This document shows positions 51,037-59,470 of a stretch of DNA of 64,000 bases, piece by piece. How positions within the stretch are numbered: position 1 is the stretch's first letter; each line of letters begins with the position of its first letter. The stretch comes from Lentzea sp. NEAU-D7 (lineage in GTDB: Bacteria; Actinomycetota; Actinomycetes; Mycobacteriales; Pseudonocardiaceae). The notes beneath the pieces are model-generated. The model was given only the letters and a program-made list of their open reading frames with translations, searched no databases and was not told where the DNA came from. A program made the position numbers and the translations under genes. The stretch lies in contig NZ_JAPJDL010000011.1 in the NCBI RefSeq assembly GCF_026242055.1, forward strand, positions 62,001-126,000, in the 5' to 3' direction.

Positions 51037-52639
51037 CTGCGACCTCCAGCAGCCTGCCGCCCTCCAGGCGCAGCCGGCGGTCGATCCTCACCTCGCTCAG
51101 GAACCGTTCGTCGTGGCTGACGACGACGAACGCGCCCCGGTACGCGTTCAGCGCGCTCTCCAGCTGGCCGGCGCTGACCAGGTCGAGGTTGTTCGTCGGT
51201 TCGTCCAGCAACAGCAGCTGCGGCGCGGGTTCGGCGAACAGGACGCACGCCAGCGTGGCGCGCAGCCGCTCGCCGCCCGACAGCACCCCGACCGGCAGGT
51301 GCGCGCGGGCACCGCGGAACAGGAAGCGCGCCAGCAGGTTCATCCGCTCGGCAGGGGGCATCGCCGGGGCGAACGCGGCCAGGTTCTCCGCCACCGTGCG
51401 GGAGTCGTCGAGCAGGTCGAGCCGCTGGGACAGGTAGGCGACCCGGCCGTCGGCCCGCTTCACCTCACCGCTGTCCGGCGTCAGCGAACCGTGGACCACC
51501 CGCAGCAGCGTGGACTTGCCGGCGCCGTTCGGGGCGGCGAGCGCGATGCGTTCCGGTCCCCGGACGGCGAAGTCCAGGCCGGAGAACAGGTCCCGCACCC
51601 GGATGTCCGCGCCGAGGAACAGCGTGCGGCCCGCCGGCACCGCCGTCTGCGGCAGCTCCAGACTGATCCTCTGCTCGTCCTTCAACGCGCGTTCGGCCTG
51701 GTCGAGCTTCGAACGGGCCGCGCCGAGCCGGGCCGCGTGCGTGCCGTCCGCCTTGGCCGCCGACACCTCCGCGTTGCGCTTCATGTTGCCCGCGAAGATC
51801 TTCGGCAGTCCCGCGTTCGAGAGGTTGCGCTGTGCGGTGGACGCCCGGCGGGCGGCACGTTCGCGGGCCTGCTGCATCTCCCGCTTCTCGCGCTTGACCT
51901 CCTGCTCGGCGCTGCGGACGTTCTTCTCGGCCGCCTCGCGCTCGGCCGCCACCGCGTCCTCGTAGGACGAGAAGTTCCCGCCGTGGAAGCGGATCTCGCC
52001 GCCGTCGAGCTCGGCGATCCGGTCCATCCGGTCGAGCAGCGCCCGGTCGTGGCTCACCACGAGCAGGCACCCGCGCCAGTCGTCCAGCACCTCGTAGAGG
52101 CGGTGCCGGGCGTCCAGGTCGAGGTTGTTGGTCGGCTCGTCGAGCAGCAGCACGTCCGGCTGCTTCAGCAACTGGGCCGCGAGCCCGAGCGAGATGACCT
52201 GCCCGCCGCTCAGCGTGCCGAGCACCCGGTCGAGCGCGAGGTCGCCGAGGCCGAGCCGGTCGAGCTGGGCGCGCGTGCGTTCCTCCAGGTCCCAGTCGGT
52301 GCCGATGGTGGTGAAGTGCTCCTCGGCGACGTCACCGGACTCGACGGCCGCGATGGCGCGCAGCACGTCCGCGACCCCGAGCACCTCGGCCACGGTCAGC
52401 CCGGCGGTGAGCGGCAGGTCCTGCGGGAGGTAGCCGAGGACGCCTTCGACGGTCACGCTGCCCTCGGACGGCGTGAGCGCGCCCGCGACGAGCTTGAGCA
52501 GCGTCGACTTGCCGGCACCGTTCGGGGCGACGAGACCGGTGCGCCCGCCCGGCACCGAGACGGACAGGCCGTCGAACACGGGGGTGTCGTCCGGCCAGGA
52601 GAAGGACAGGGAGGACACGACGATGAATGCGTCGGACAT
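51029..52639 (-). CDS. ABC-F family ATPase, antibiotic-resistance type (first of pair)
   Basis: A 536-aa ABC-F protein with paired ATPase domains (APNGAGKSTLLKL, TLSGGQVISLGL, LLLDEPTNNLDLDA; then APNGAGKSTLLRV, LSGGERLRATLA, LLLDEPTNNLDLVS). The linker between them (about 225-325) is long, charged and coiled-coil-like (EREAAEKNVRSAEQEVKREK), a length seen in Lsa/Msr/Vga-like resistance factors. The start is MSDAFIVV with AGAGGT upstream. Upstream DNA carries short ORFs and a hairpin that may attenuate expression. Its 3' end overlaps the second ABC-F gene. Confidence 0.9.
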   Translation of the reverse strand: MSDAFIVVSSLSFSWPDDTPVFDGLSVSVPGGRTGLVAPNGAGKSTLLKLVAGALTPSEGSVTVEGVLGYLPQDLPLTAGLTVAEVLGVADVLRAIAAVESGDVAEEHFTTIGTDWDLEERTRAQLDRLGLGDLALDRVLGTLSGGQVISLGLAAQLLKQPDVLLLDEPTNNLDLDARHRLYEVLDDWRGCLLVVSHDRALLDRMDRIAELDGGEIRFHGGNFSSYEDAVAAEREAAEKNVRSAEQEVKREKREMQQARERAARRASTAQRNLSNAGLPKIFAGNMKRNAEVSAAKADGTHAARLGAARSKLDQAERALKDEQRISLELPQTAVPAGRTLFLGADIRVRDLFSGLDFAVRGPERIALAAPNGAGKSTLLRVVHGSLTPDSGEVKRADGRVAYLSQRLDLLDDSRTVAENLAAFAPAMPPAERMNLLARFLFRGARAHLPVGVLSGGERLRATLACVLFAEPAPQLLLLDEPTNNLDLVSAGQLESALNAYRGAFVVVSHDERFLSEVRIDRRLRLEGGRLLEVAGG

Positions 52640-52708
52640 GGGTGTGAGACCTCTGAGACGTACCGCGCGCGGAACGATCGCGCGTGTGGAAAAAGGGGAC
52701 GACTGAAC

Positions 52709-52729
52709 GGCCATCGGCGATCGATGGCC
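52709..52729 (-). promoter_or_regulatory. candidate attenuator hairpin upstream of the ABC-F pair
   Basis: GGCCATCG pairs perfectly with CGATGGCC around a 5-nt loop, immediately downstream of the stop of a 19-codon uORF. A run of five T (minus strand, 52694-52690) follows 14 nt later, and a second GC stem lies at about 52664-52685. The set resembles ribosome-mediated attenuation of resistance genes. Confidence 0.45.
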
Positions 52730-52731
52730 TG

Positions 52732-52791
52732 TCACATCCAGGGCTCACCCTGAGATGTCGTCTTCACCCACCAGCACGTCGAGCTCCTCAT
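52732..52791 (-). CDS. candidate leader peptide (19 aa), frame 1
   Basis: ATG 52789-52791 to TGA 52732-52734 encodes MRSSTCWWVKTTSQGEPWM, rich in Trp. It ends two bases before the attenuator hairpin, so a ribosome stalled on it would sit against that stem. The Shine-Dalgarno is weak (GGAAGTGAG at long distance). Confidence 0.35.
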   Translation of the reverse strand: MRSSTCWWVKTTSQGEPWM

Positions 52792-52816
52792 CGAGGGCGG
52801 TTGATCTCACTTCCAC
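52745..52816 (-). CDS. candidate leader peptide (23 aa), frame 2
   Basis: An alternative uORF from GTG 52816 to TGA 52745-52747 overlaps the first in another frame and encodes an acidic peptide (STALDEELDVLVGEDD core). It looks more like ordinary actinomycete coding sequence than the Trp-rich frame. Only one of the two is likely to be used. Confidence 0.35.
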   Translation of the reverse strand: MEVRSTALDEELDVLVGEDDISG

Positions 52817-52856
52817 AGTAGCAGCGTGGTGCAGGGCCCGCAGATAGGGTTTCGGC

Positions 52857-53783
52857 ATGACGGTTCTCGAGTTGCTGCGCGAGCGCAGGCGGCAGCAAAG
52901 CGTTCCAGGACAACGGAACGACGACGCGCGGCTCGTCCTGCTGGTCGAGGGCGGCAGCTCGCGCGGCGTCTACTCCAGCGGGATGACCGTCGCGATCGAA
53001 CGGCTCGGGCTGCTGCCGCTGTTCGACGCCGTCTACGGCAGCTCGGCGGGATCGCTGAACGCGGCCTGGCTGCTGTGCGGCCGGGCGGACAGGAGCAAGC
53101 ACGCCTGGTGGGACCCGGCCGTCATGCGCACCACCATCAACCCGAGGCGCGCGTTCACCCGGCGGCCTGTCGTGGACACCCACCACCTCGTCCACACCGT
53201 CTACACGGAGGTCCACCCGATGGGCTTCCAGGAGATCCTCGACAACCCCGTCGAGTTCCACCCGATGGCGACGGACGGTCTCACCGGCGAGGCGACCGAC
53301 CTGCACGGCCACGTCCGCGACACCCCGAGCCTGCAGACCGCGCTGCGGGCGTCGACCGCGATGCCGTTCCTCGCGGGCGACCCCGTGATGATCGACGGCC
53401 GCCCGTACGTCGACGCCGGGCTGAGCGAGACGATTCCCGTGAGGACGGCTCTCGCGCAGGGCGCCACGCACGTCGTCGCGCTGCGCACGCGGCGCGAGGA
53501 CGAGTTCCTGGGCGTGCCGCCGTCCCGCGGGGAACGCTTCGTGCTGTCGCGGTGGTTCGCCCGCCACGCGCCGGGCGTCGTGACGGCCTGGTTGCGGCGC
53601 GAGGACATCAGGGCGCTGGACGAGCAGCTCCTCGCGTCCCACCCCGCCTGCCTGCAGATCCGGCCGCCGCTCGGCAGCGCGACGATCGGCCGCACCGAAC
53701 GGCGCCCGCGCGTGATGCAGGCCGCCCTCGACGTCGGCGTGGAGGCGGCGATGAAGGACCTGGCGGGCTGTCTCGTGTCCTGA
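52857..53783 (+). CDS. patatin-like phospholipase
   Basis: A 308-aa patatin-fold acyl hydrolase with the oxyanion loop EGGSSRGVYSSG (about 31-42), nucleophile S63 in VYGSSAGSLNAAW and catalytic D186 in YVDAGLSETIPV, the Ser-Asp dyad of the family. No signal peptide. It probably hydrolyses phospholipid or acylglycerol ester bonds in the cytoplasm. The ATG lies near the presumed transcription start, with no clear Shine-Dalgarno. It is divergent from the ABC-F operon leader. Confidence 0.88.
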   Translation: MTVLELLRERRRQQSVPGQRNDDARLVLLVEGGSSRGVYSSGMTVAIERLGLLPLFDAVYGSSAGSLNAAWLLCGRADRSKHAWWDPAVMRTTINPRRAFTRRPVVDTHHLVHTVYTEVHPMGFQEILDNPVEFHPMATDGLTGEATDLHGHVRDTPSLQTALRASTAMPFLAGDPVMIDGRPYVDAGLSETIPVRTALAQGATHVVALRTRREDEFLGVPPSRGERFVLSRWFARHAPGVVTAWLRREDIRALDEQLLASHPACLQIRPPLGSATIGRTERRPRVMQAALDVGVEAAMKDLAGCLVS

Positions 53784-53882
53784 CCCTCGTGGACGGCGGC
53801 CCGGCTCGGTCCGCTGGGCACGAGGAAACCCCGCTGTGGTGCGGAAGACCGTCTTCGGCGGTCGAGCGGTTACCTTGAGCGC

Positions 53883-55355
53883 GTGGACTTCGACGAGTAC
53901 CGGAAGTACGACGCCACCGGGCTGGCCCGGCTCGTCGCGGACAGGCAGGTGTCCGCGGCCGAACTCCTCGCGGTGGCGAGGGAACGCGCCGCGGAGGTCA
54001 ACCCCCGGCTCAACGCGATCGTGCGGGAGGTCCCGGCCGAACCGTCCGGCGACCTCACCGGCCCGTTCGCCGGCGTGCCGTTCCTGATCAAGGACCTCGG
54101 CCAGGACTACGCGGGCCTGCCGACCTCGAACGGGTCGCGCTCGCTGAAGGCGCTGAAGGCCGCCGCGCACTCGACCGTCGTCCAGCGCTGGATCGACGCG
54201 GGCCTGGTGATCTTCGGCAAGACCAACCTGCCGGAGTTCGGTGCCAAGGCGATCAGCGAGCCGGCCGTCTGGGGCCCGGCGCGCAATCCGTGGGACCTGG
54301 AACGGACCCCCGGCGGTTCTTCCGGCGGTTCGGCGGCCGCGGTCGCCGCCGGGATCGTGCCCTGCGCGGGCGCGAACGACGGGGGTGGCTCGACCCGGAT
54401 CCCGGCGGCCTGCTGCGGGCTCGTCGGGCTGAAGCCGGGACGCGGCCTCACGCCGTTCGGGCCCGACACCGCCGAGATGATGCACGGAGCGGCGGTGCAG
54501 GGCGTCGTCTCGCGCACGGTCCGCGACACGGCCGCGATGCTCGACGTCATCTGCGGTGGTGAGCCGGCCGGGCCTTACTCGCCCGCGATGCCGCCGGAGT
54601 CGTTCCTCTCCTACGTCGGCCAGGCTCCCGGCTCGCTCCGGATCGGCGTGCGGGTGCCGTCGGCGATCAACCCGGACCCGCATCCCGAGGCGGTCGCGGC
54701 CGTCGCGGCGGCCGTCCGCGTGCTCACCGGCCTCGGCCACCACGTCGAGGAGCTGCCGCGGGCGCCGTTCGACGACGCGGTGCTGGCCAAGGACTTCCTG
54801 CTGACGTGGTTCGTGAACCTCGCGTGGAAGGTCGCCGACGCGAAGCGCCTGACCGGGGCGCCGGACAGCGCGTTCGAACGCGACACGCTGCTCATGGCCG
54901 CCCTGGGACGGGCCACGAGCAGCGTCGACTACGTGGACGCCGTGCAGCGGCGGCACGAGCACACCCGCCGGCTCAGCACCTACTTCGAGTCCTACGACCT
55001 GCTGCTGACGCCGACGCTCGCGACCCCGCCGCCGAAGGTCGGCCAATTCGACCTGCCGGTGTCGCTGCAGAGGGCGACCGACGTGCTGCTCAGGACCGGT
55101 ACGGCCCGGTTCCTCAAGCACACGAAGATCGTCGACGACATGATCTCCGAGAACCTCGGCTGGGTGCCGTACACGCAGCTCGCGAACATCACCGGCCGCC
55201 CCGCGCTCTCGTTGCCGCTGCACTGGACGGCGGACGGGCTGCCGCTCGGCGTCCAGTTCGTCGCGCCGCTCCAGGGGGAGGCGTTGCTGATCAAGCTCGC
55301 GGCACAGCTGGAGGAGGCGCTGCCGTGGTCCGATCGCATGCCGGTCATGAACTGA
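53883..55355 (+). CDS. amidase (amidase signature family)
   Basis: A 490-aa amidase-signature enzyme with the Ser-cisSer-Lys triad: K70 (PFLIKDLG), S146 (TPGGSSGGSA) and nucleophile S170 (DGGGSTRIPA). Length and motifs match bacterial amidases acting on short-chain or aryl amides and 6-aminohexanoate-type substrates; specificity is unknown. GTG 53883 is the start. The 3' end overlaps the convergent alpha/beta hydrolase gene by 11 bp. Confidence 0.9.
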   Translation: MDFDEYRKYDATGLARLVADRQVSAAELLAVARERAAEVNPRLNAIVREVPAEPSGDLTGPFAGVPFLIKDLGQDYAGLPTSNGSRSLKALKAAAHSTVVQRWIDAGLVIFGKTNLPEFGAKAISEPAVWGPARNPWDLERTPGGSSGGSAAAVAAGIVPCAGANDGGGSTRIPAACCGLVGLKPGRGLTPFGPDTAEMMHGAAVQGVVSRTVRDTAAMLDVICGGEPAGPYSPAMPPESFLSYVGQAPGSLRIGVRVPSAINPDPHPEAVAAVAAAVRVLTGLGHHVEELPRAPFDDAVLAKDFLLTWFVNLAWKVADAKRLTGAPDSAFERDTLLMAALGRATSSVDYVDAVQRRHEHTRRLSTYFESYDLLLTPTLATPPPKVGQFDLPVSLQRATDVLLRTGTARFLKHTKIVDDMISENLGWVPYTQLANITGRPALSLPLHWTADGLPLGVQFVAPLQGEALLIKLAAQLEEALPWSDRMPVMN

Positions 55356-56298
55356 GGAAGCGCAGCAGCTCGGTCGTGACGAACCGCGGGTTCTCCTCGA
55401 CCAGCCAATGTCCCGCCTTGGGGACGTCGAGCGCGCGCACGATGTTCGTCATCCGCGGTGCGGCCGTGCCCTTGATCGCCTCGGCTTGGCCCTCCGCGGC
55501 CATGACCAGGGCCGGGGCCTGGACCGGCCGGGCGGCCTCGGTGTCGCGGACGTCCTGGTCGAGCGCGCGGTACAGCTCGAAGCCGTTGGAGAGGGCCGCG
55601 CCGTAGGTGCGCGCGTACTCGTCGATCTCGTCGTCCGCGAACGGGGACGTCGTCGACGTGCCGCCGAACGCGCTGCCCTGGTAGGAGACCTGCGGGTAGA
55701 AGAGCTCGAGGTAGTCGCGCACGTCGTTCTGGACGATCGCCTCGGGAACCCGGGGCTGGGAGTGGAACGCGATGTGCCAGCTGAGCGTGCGGTAGGTGCG
55801 CGCGTCGATCGCCGGGCCCGGTAGCGGCAGGTCGAGGTAGCCCAGACGGGCGGTGTCCCCCGGGAACTGGCTGGCGTACTGGAACGCGACGGCCGCGCCG
55901 AGGTCGTGCCCGACGACGGAGGCGTCGCGAAGACCGAGCTTGCTGGTCAGCGCGTGGACGTACCGCGCGAGCGTGGCCTTGTCGTAGCCCTTGGGCTTGC
56001 CGGTGCTGTCGCCCAGTCCGGGCAGGTCCAGCGCGTAGACGGTGTGGCGTTCGGCGAGCGCGGGCATGATCGGCCACCAGCCGTACCAGGTCTGCGGCCA
56101 GCCGTGGATGAGCACGACCGGGCTGCCGCTGCCTCCGGTCACGTAGTGCATGCGCATGCCGTCGACGTCGGCGAACTCGTGCCGGAAGGTCTTCTGGAAA
56201 GCCGGGTCGTTCTGGGTGGCGGTGGCGTACGCCGGGGTCTGCTGGGGCGTGGCACAGGCCGTGATCAGGAGCAGCAAGGCGAGCACTAGGCGTTTCAT
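55345..56298 (-). CDS. alpha/beta hydrolase lipoprotein, epoxide hydrolase-like
   Basis: From MKRLVLALLLLITAC the 317-aa product has a lipobox (ITAC) and is probably anchored outside the membrane. The hydrolase core has HGWPQTWYGWWPIM, nucleophile Asp in VVGHDLGAAVAFQYA (Asp rather than Ser, as in epoxide hydrolases and dehalogenases) and a C-terminal His in AGHWLVEENP. An extracellular detoxifying or xenobiotic-hydrolysing role is plausible. It is divergent from an XRE-cupin regulator with a perfect operator-like palindrome between them. Confidence 0.88.
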   Translation of the reverse strand: MKRLVLALLLLITACATPQQTPAYATATQNDPAFQKTFRHEFADVDGMRMHYVTGGSGSPVVLIHGWPQTWYGWWPIMPALAERHTVYALDLPGLGDSTGKPKGYDKATLARYVHALTSKLGLRDASVVGHDLGAAVAFQYASQFPGDTARLGYLDLPLPGPAIDARTYRTLSWHIAFHSQPRVPEAIVQNDVRDYLELFYPQVSYQGSAFGGTSTTSPFADDEIDEYARTYGAALSNGFELYRALDQDVRDTEAARPVQAPALVMAAEGQAEAIKGTAAPRMTNIVRALDVPKAGHWLVEENPRFVTTELLRFLSS

Positions 56299-56339
56299 GC
56301 GGCCAGCTTGGGCTGCGGTTGCTGGATCTGGCACGAAAA

Positions 56340-56356
56340 CTTGCCAGTGTGGCAAG
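56340..56356. promoter_or_regulatory. operator-like palindrome CTTGCCA-GTG-TGGCAAG
   Basis: Perfect 7-bp arms around GTG, 9 bp upstream of the XRE-cupin start and 42 bp upstream of the divergent hydrolase start. It is an excellent candidate for autoregulated control of both genes. Confidence 0.65.
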
Positions 56357-56365
56357 CTCGGACCC

Positions 56366-56953
56366 GTGAACCGCGAAACCGAAGACGTTCTCGACGGGGT
56401 GGGCGCGCGGCTGCGGACGTTGCGCCGGCACCGGGGCATCACGCTCGCCGACCTCGCGACGACCACGGGAATCTCGGAGAGCACCCTGTCCCGGCTGGAG
56501 AGCGGGCAGCGCCGGGCGACCCTGGAGCTGCTGCTGCCGCTGTCGCGCGTCTACGACGTGCCGCTGGACGACCTCGTCGGCGCCCCGCGGACCGGTGATC
56601 CGCGCATCCACCTCAAGCCGATCCACAAGTACGGCATGACGTTCGTGCCGTTGTCGCGGCGGCCGGGCGGGGTGCAGTCGTTCAAGATGCTCATCCCGGC
56701 CGTGCCGGAACCGCTGGAGCCGACGCTGCAGACGCACGACGGGTTCGAGTGGCTCTACGTCCTCAACGGACGGTTGCGGCTGGTGCTCGACGACCTCGAC
56801 CTGACGTTGCCGCCCGGTGAGGCCGCCGAGTTCGACACCTCGAAGCCGCACTGGCTGGGCAGCGCGGACGGCGGCGCGGTCGAACTGCTGATCCTGTTTG
56901 ACCCCCAGGGGGTGCGCACGCACGTCCACGCCGACCGGATCAGCTCCGGTTGA
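56366..56953 (+). CDS. XRE family regulator with C-terminal cupin
   Basis: A 195-aa protein with an HTH_XRE domain (about 10-66; LRTLRRHRGITLADLATTTG, SESTLSRLESGQRRATLELL) and a cupin sensor domain (about 100-190; HDGFEWLYVLNGRLRLVLDD, LPPGEAAEFDTSKPHWLGS). This architecture is common in regulators of small-molecule detoxification. GTG 56366 is the start. It is divergent from the lipoprotein hydrolase, with the palindrome between. Its end overlaps the convergent MFS gene by 14 bp. Confidence 0.9.
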   Translation: MNRETEDVLDGVGARLRTLRRHRGITLADLATTTGISESTLSRLESGQRRATLELLLPLSRVYDVPLDDLVGAPRTGDPRIHLKPIHKYGMTFVPLSRRPGGVQSFKMLIPAVPEPLEPTLQTHDGFEWLYVLNGRLRLVLDDLDLTLPPGEAAEFDTSKPHWLGSADGGAVELLILFDPQGVRTHVHADRISSG

Positions 56954-58157
56954 CCCGCACCATCGCGACCACGCTGACCAACGTCACGACCGCGACGACG
57001 ATCCAGTAGCCGATGGCCATGGACGTCGCTCCGACGACACCGGCGAACAGTCCCGCGATGATCGCCGAGCTGCCCATCGCGAGGTAGCCGACGAAGAAGA
57101 TCGCGGTGAACAGCCCGGCGCGTTCGTGCGGTGCGACCTCGGGCACGAGCCCGCGCGTGGTGCCGGCGAACGACGCGCCGATCCCGGCGCCACCCACGAC
57201 CGCCGCGGCCCAGAGCAGGGGAAGCGACGTGGCGCCGATGCTGCCGACGAACAGCACGGCTCCGGCGACCATCGCGATCGTGCCGCCGAGCCGCAGCCTC
57301 GGTGCCTTGACACCGCTGGAGAACGCGGAGGCCACTGTGGACGCTCCGAGCGCGACGAAGGCGAGCAGCGACCCGACGATCGGGCTCTGCACGGCGAACA
57401 CCGCGACCAGCAGCGCGGGCACGAGTCCCATGAACGCCGTCATCGTCATGAACCCGCCGACGATGCCCGGAACCGACGTCCAGTAGAGCCTGCGCACCTG
57501 GGCGGGCAGGGAGATGCGGGGGTTCAGCGAGGCCAGGGCGCCCGGCTTGCGGGTCGCGGTCTCCGGCGTGAAGACCGCGAAGACGGTCCCGGCCGCCATG
57601 ACCACGGCGAGCACCAGCCACACCTCGAACGTCGCGTCGGAGGCGAACTCCGCCAGCAGACCCGCGAAGAGCGCGCCGATCGCCAGTCCGCCGAGCGGCG
57701 CCATGCTGGTCATCTGGGCGCCGAGCTTCTTGTACCGCTCGGGCGCCAGCTCGACGACGGCGGCACTGAGCGCGCTGGAGGCCGCACCGGTCGCGACACC
57801 CTGCACGACCCGTGCCGCGATGACCCAGCCGATGCTCGGCGCGACCAGGAACATCACCATCGCGACGAGGTCGACGGCCAGCGCGGCGATCATCAGCGGC
57901 CGCCGTCCCACGTAGTCCGACAGCGACCCGATCACCAGGATCGAGACCAGCAGCGAGAAGGCGTAGATGCCGAACGCGAGGGTCAGCACCCACGGCGCGA
58001 ACCCCCATTGCTGCTGGTAGATCGGCAGCAACGGCGTCGGCGCGCCGGCCGCCACGAGGATCGCGACCATCGCGGCCGAGATGCCCGCGAAACCGGCACC
58101 GCGGGACAGGAACGGGCGCCGCACGGCCGTGTCGGTGCGATCGAGCAGTGCGGTCAT
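56940..58157 (-). CDS. MFS transporter (12 TM)
   Basis: A 405-aa MFS protein with 12 hydrophobic helices and motif A GSLSDYVGRRPLMIAALAVD after TM2. The size and single-block repeats fit a drug or sugar-efflux type (DHA1-like). AAGGAAG precedes the ATG. It is divergent from an HxlR regulator 121 bp away, with a palindrome beside the regulator start, suggesting induction by its substrate. Confidence 0.88.
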   Translation of the reverse strand: MTALLDRTDTAVRRPFLSRGAGFAGISAAMVAILVAAGAPTPLLPIYQQQWGFAPWVLTLAFGIYAFSLLVSILVIGSLSDYVGRRPLMIAALAVDLVAMVMFLVAPSIGWVIAARVVQGVATGAASSALSAAVVELAPERYKKLGAQMTSMAPLGGLAIGALFAGLLAEFASDATFEVWLVLAVVMAAGTVFAVFTPETATRKPGALASLNPRISLPAQVRRLYWTSVPGIVGGFMTMTAFMGLVPALLVAVFAVQSPIVGSLLAFVALGASTVASAFSSGVKAPRLRLGGTIAMVAGAVLFVGSIGATSLPLLWAAAVVGGAGIGASFAGTTRGLVPEVAPHERAGLFTAIFFVGYLAMGSSAIIAGLFAGVVGATSMAIGYWIVVAVVTLVSVVAMVRVNRS

Positions 58158-58250
58158 CGCACTTCCTTCGAGTTCGGGAGCAGGTTGCGACGACGGTAAG
58201 GCTTGATGCTTCGTTTTTGCAAGTGAACTTTGTGTTGCGTAGTTGGCTGC

Positions 58251-58262
58251 GCTTGCGCAAGC
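58251..58262. promoter_or_regulatory. palindrome GCTTGCGCAAGC upstream of the HxlR gene
   Basis: A perfect 12-bp palindrome 17-28 bp before the HxlR GTG, overlapping the likely -10 region. A related half-site TTGCAAG lies at 58217. It is a candidate site for HxlR acting on itself and the divergent MFS gene. Confidence 0.5.
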
Positions 58263-58278
58263 TTGCTATGGTTCGGCT

Positions 58279-58932
58279 GTGAAGCGACGTGATTTCGGCC
58301 AGTACTGCGGCCTCGCCCGCGCGCTGGAACTGGTCGGCGAGCGGTGGGCGTTGCTGATCGTGCGCAACCTCATGGTGCGGCCGCGCCGCTACACGGAACT
58401 GCAGACGGGCCTCGCGGGCATCCCGACGAACGTGCTGGCCACGCGCCTCAAGGAGCTGGAACAGGCGGGCATCGTCGAGCGCCAGGTAGCCCCGGCGCCC
58501 GCCCGCGGAGTCGTCTACGCGCTGACCCCCGTCGGCCAGTCGCTGGAGCCGGCTCTGCTGTCGCTGGCCCGCTGGGGCGCGACGCAACTGGGCGAGCCGC
58601 AGAAGAACGACGTCGTCACCCCCGAGGGCATGGTGCTGAACCTCCGCGCCGTCTTCCAGCCGGAACAGGCAACCGGGCTGACGGCGTCGTGGGAGATCCA
58701 CGTCCGCGACGTGGTGGTGCACGCGGTGGTGACCGACGGCGCGTTGCTCACCGGCCTGGGCCCCGCACCGGCGGGCCCCGACCTGACCATCACCGTGGAA
58801 CTCGCCGACGACGACCTGGCGTCCTACCGCGCGATCGTCAGCGCGATGCGGGACGGCACGGTCGGGCTGGCCGGGGATCCCGCACTGCTCGGGACGTTCC
58901 TGCGCGTGTTCACCGTCCCGCGCGCGGCCTGA
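58279..58932 (+). CDS. HxlR family transcriptional regulator with C-terminal SCP2-like domain
   Basis: A 217-aa regulator with an HxlR winged helix (about 5-95; CGLARALELVGERWALLIVR, RRYTELQTGLAGIPTNVLAT, RLKELEQAGIVER) and an extra C-terminal domain (about 120-215) resembling sterol-carrier/SCP2-like folds found in some actinobacterial HxlR proteins. GTG 58279 gives the standard short lead. It probably controls the divergent MFS gene. Its end overlaps a small minus-strand gene. Confidence 0.87.
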   Translation: MKRRDFGQYCGLARALELVGERWALLIVRNLMVRPRRYTELQTGLAGIPTNVLATRLKELEQAGIVERQVAPAPARGVVYALTPVGQSLEPALLSLARWGATQLGEPQKNDVVTPEGMVLNLRAVFQPEQATGLTASWEIHVRDVVVHAVVTDGALLTGLGPAPAGPDLTITVELADDDLASYRAIVSAMRDGTVGLAGDPALLGTFLRVFTVPRAA

Positions 58933-59059
58933 GCGCCACCGAGCCCGCCAGGAGCAGTCCGGCGGCGATCAGCAGGGCGTGTGGGGTGAGCAGGCCTGCT
59001 GTGAGCAGCGCGAGAGCCGTTAGGTGAGCGGGCCAGGTTCGGGTGCGGCGGGGGGTCAT
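58910..59059 (-). CDS. small membrane protein (49 aa)
   Basis: ATG 59057-59059 with GGGAGG 7 nt upstream opens a 49-codon frame: a basic N-terminus (MTPRRTRTWPAH), two hydrophobic helices (LTALALLTAGLL and ALLIAAGLLLAGSVAL) and a basic tail. The strong ribosome-binding site and clean topology support a real gene. It overlaps the HxlR 3' end by 23 bp. No family was recognised. Confidence 0.6.
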   Translation of the reverse strand: MTPRRTRTWPAHLTALALLTAGLLTPHALLIAAGLLLAGSVALRPRAGR

Positions 59060-59227
59060 CGGGCGCCTCCCGTGGGGTTGAGGGCGTCTGGCTCCACGAT
59101 CCGTCACCTCGGGCTGGTGGGGCGATCCGTCGTGGCACTCAACCGGGGTGCTGTCCGGGGCAGCCGAGGTGTGGCGTCGTGGGTGTCACCGCCCACCGGT
59201 TCTGGGTTGCGCGGCTGGCCGGTGCCG

Positions 59228-59430
59228 CGCAGCTCGGTGTCTTGCAGCTCGGTGTCTTGTCGCATCGCCTGGGGTTGCGCGACCGATCCGCGCCGCCCAG
59301 CGACGCCTCGTCGCACCGGCTGTGGTCGCGCAGCTGGCTCGGTCACCTAGCGCGTTGCCTTGTCGCATTGCCTGTGGTCGCGTCGCTGACCCGCGCCGTT
59401 GCCTCGTCGCATCGGCGCTGGTCGCGCGGC
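59228..59430. repeat. degenerate repeats with GTCGCA..GGTCGCG core
   Basis: A core close to CCTTGTCGCATTGCCTGTGG TCGCG recurs about four times at 44-52 bp spacing (near 59255, 59306, 59358 and 59401). It is preceded by a doubled GCAGCTCGGTGTCTT. The copies are diverged, as in an ageing minisatellite. Confidence 0.6.
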
Positions 59431-59470
59431 CGAACCGTGCCACCCAACACCCTCACCTCGCCGCGCCACC

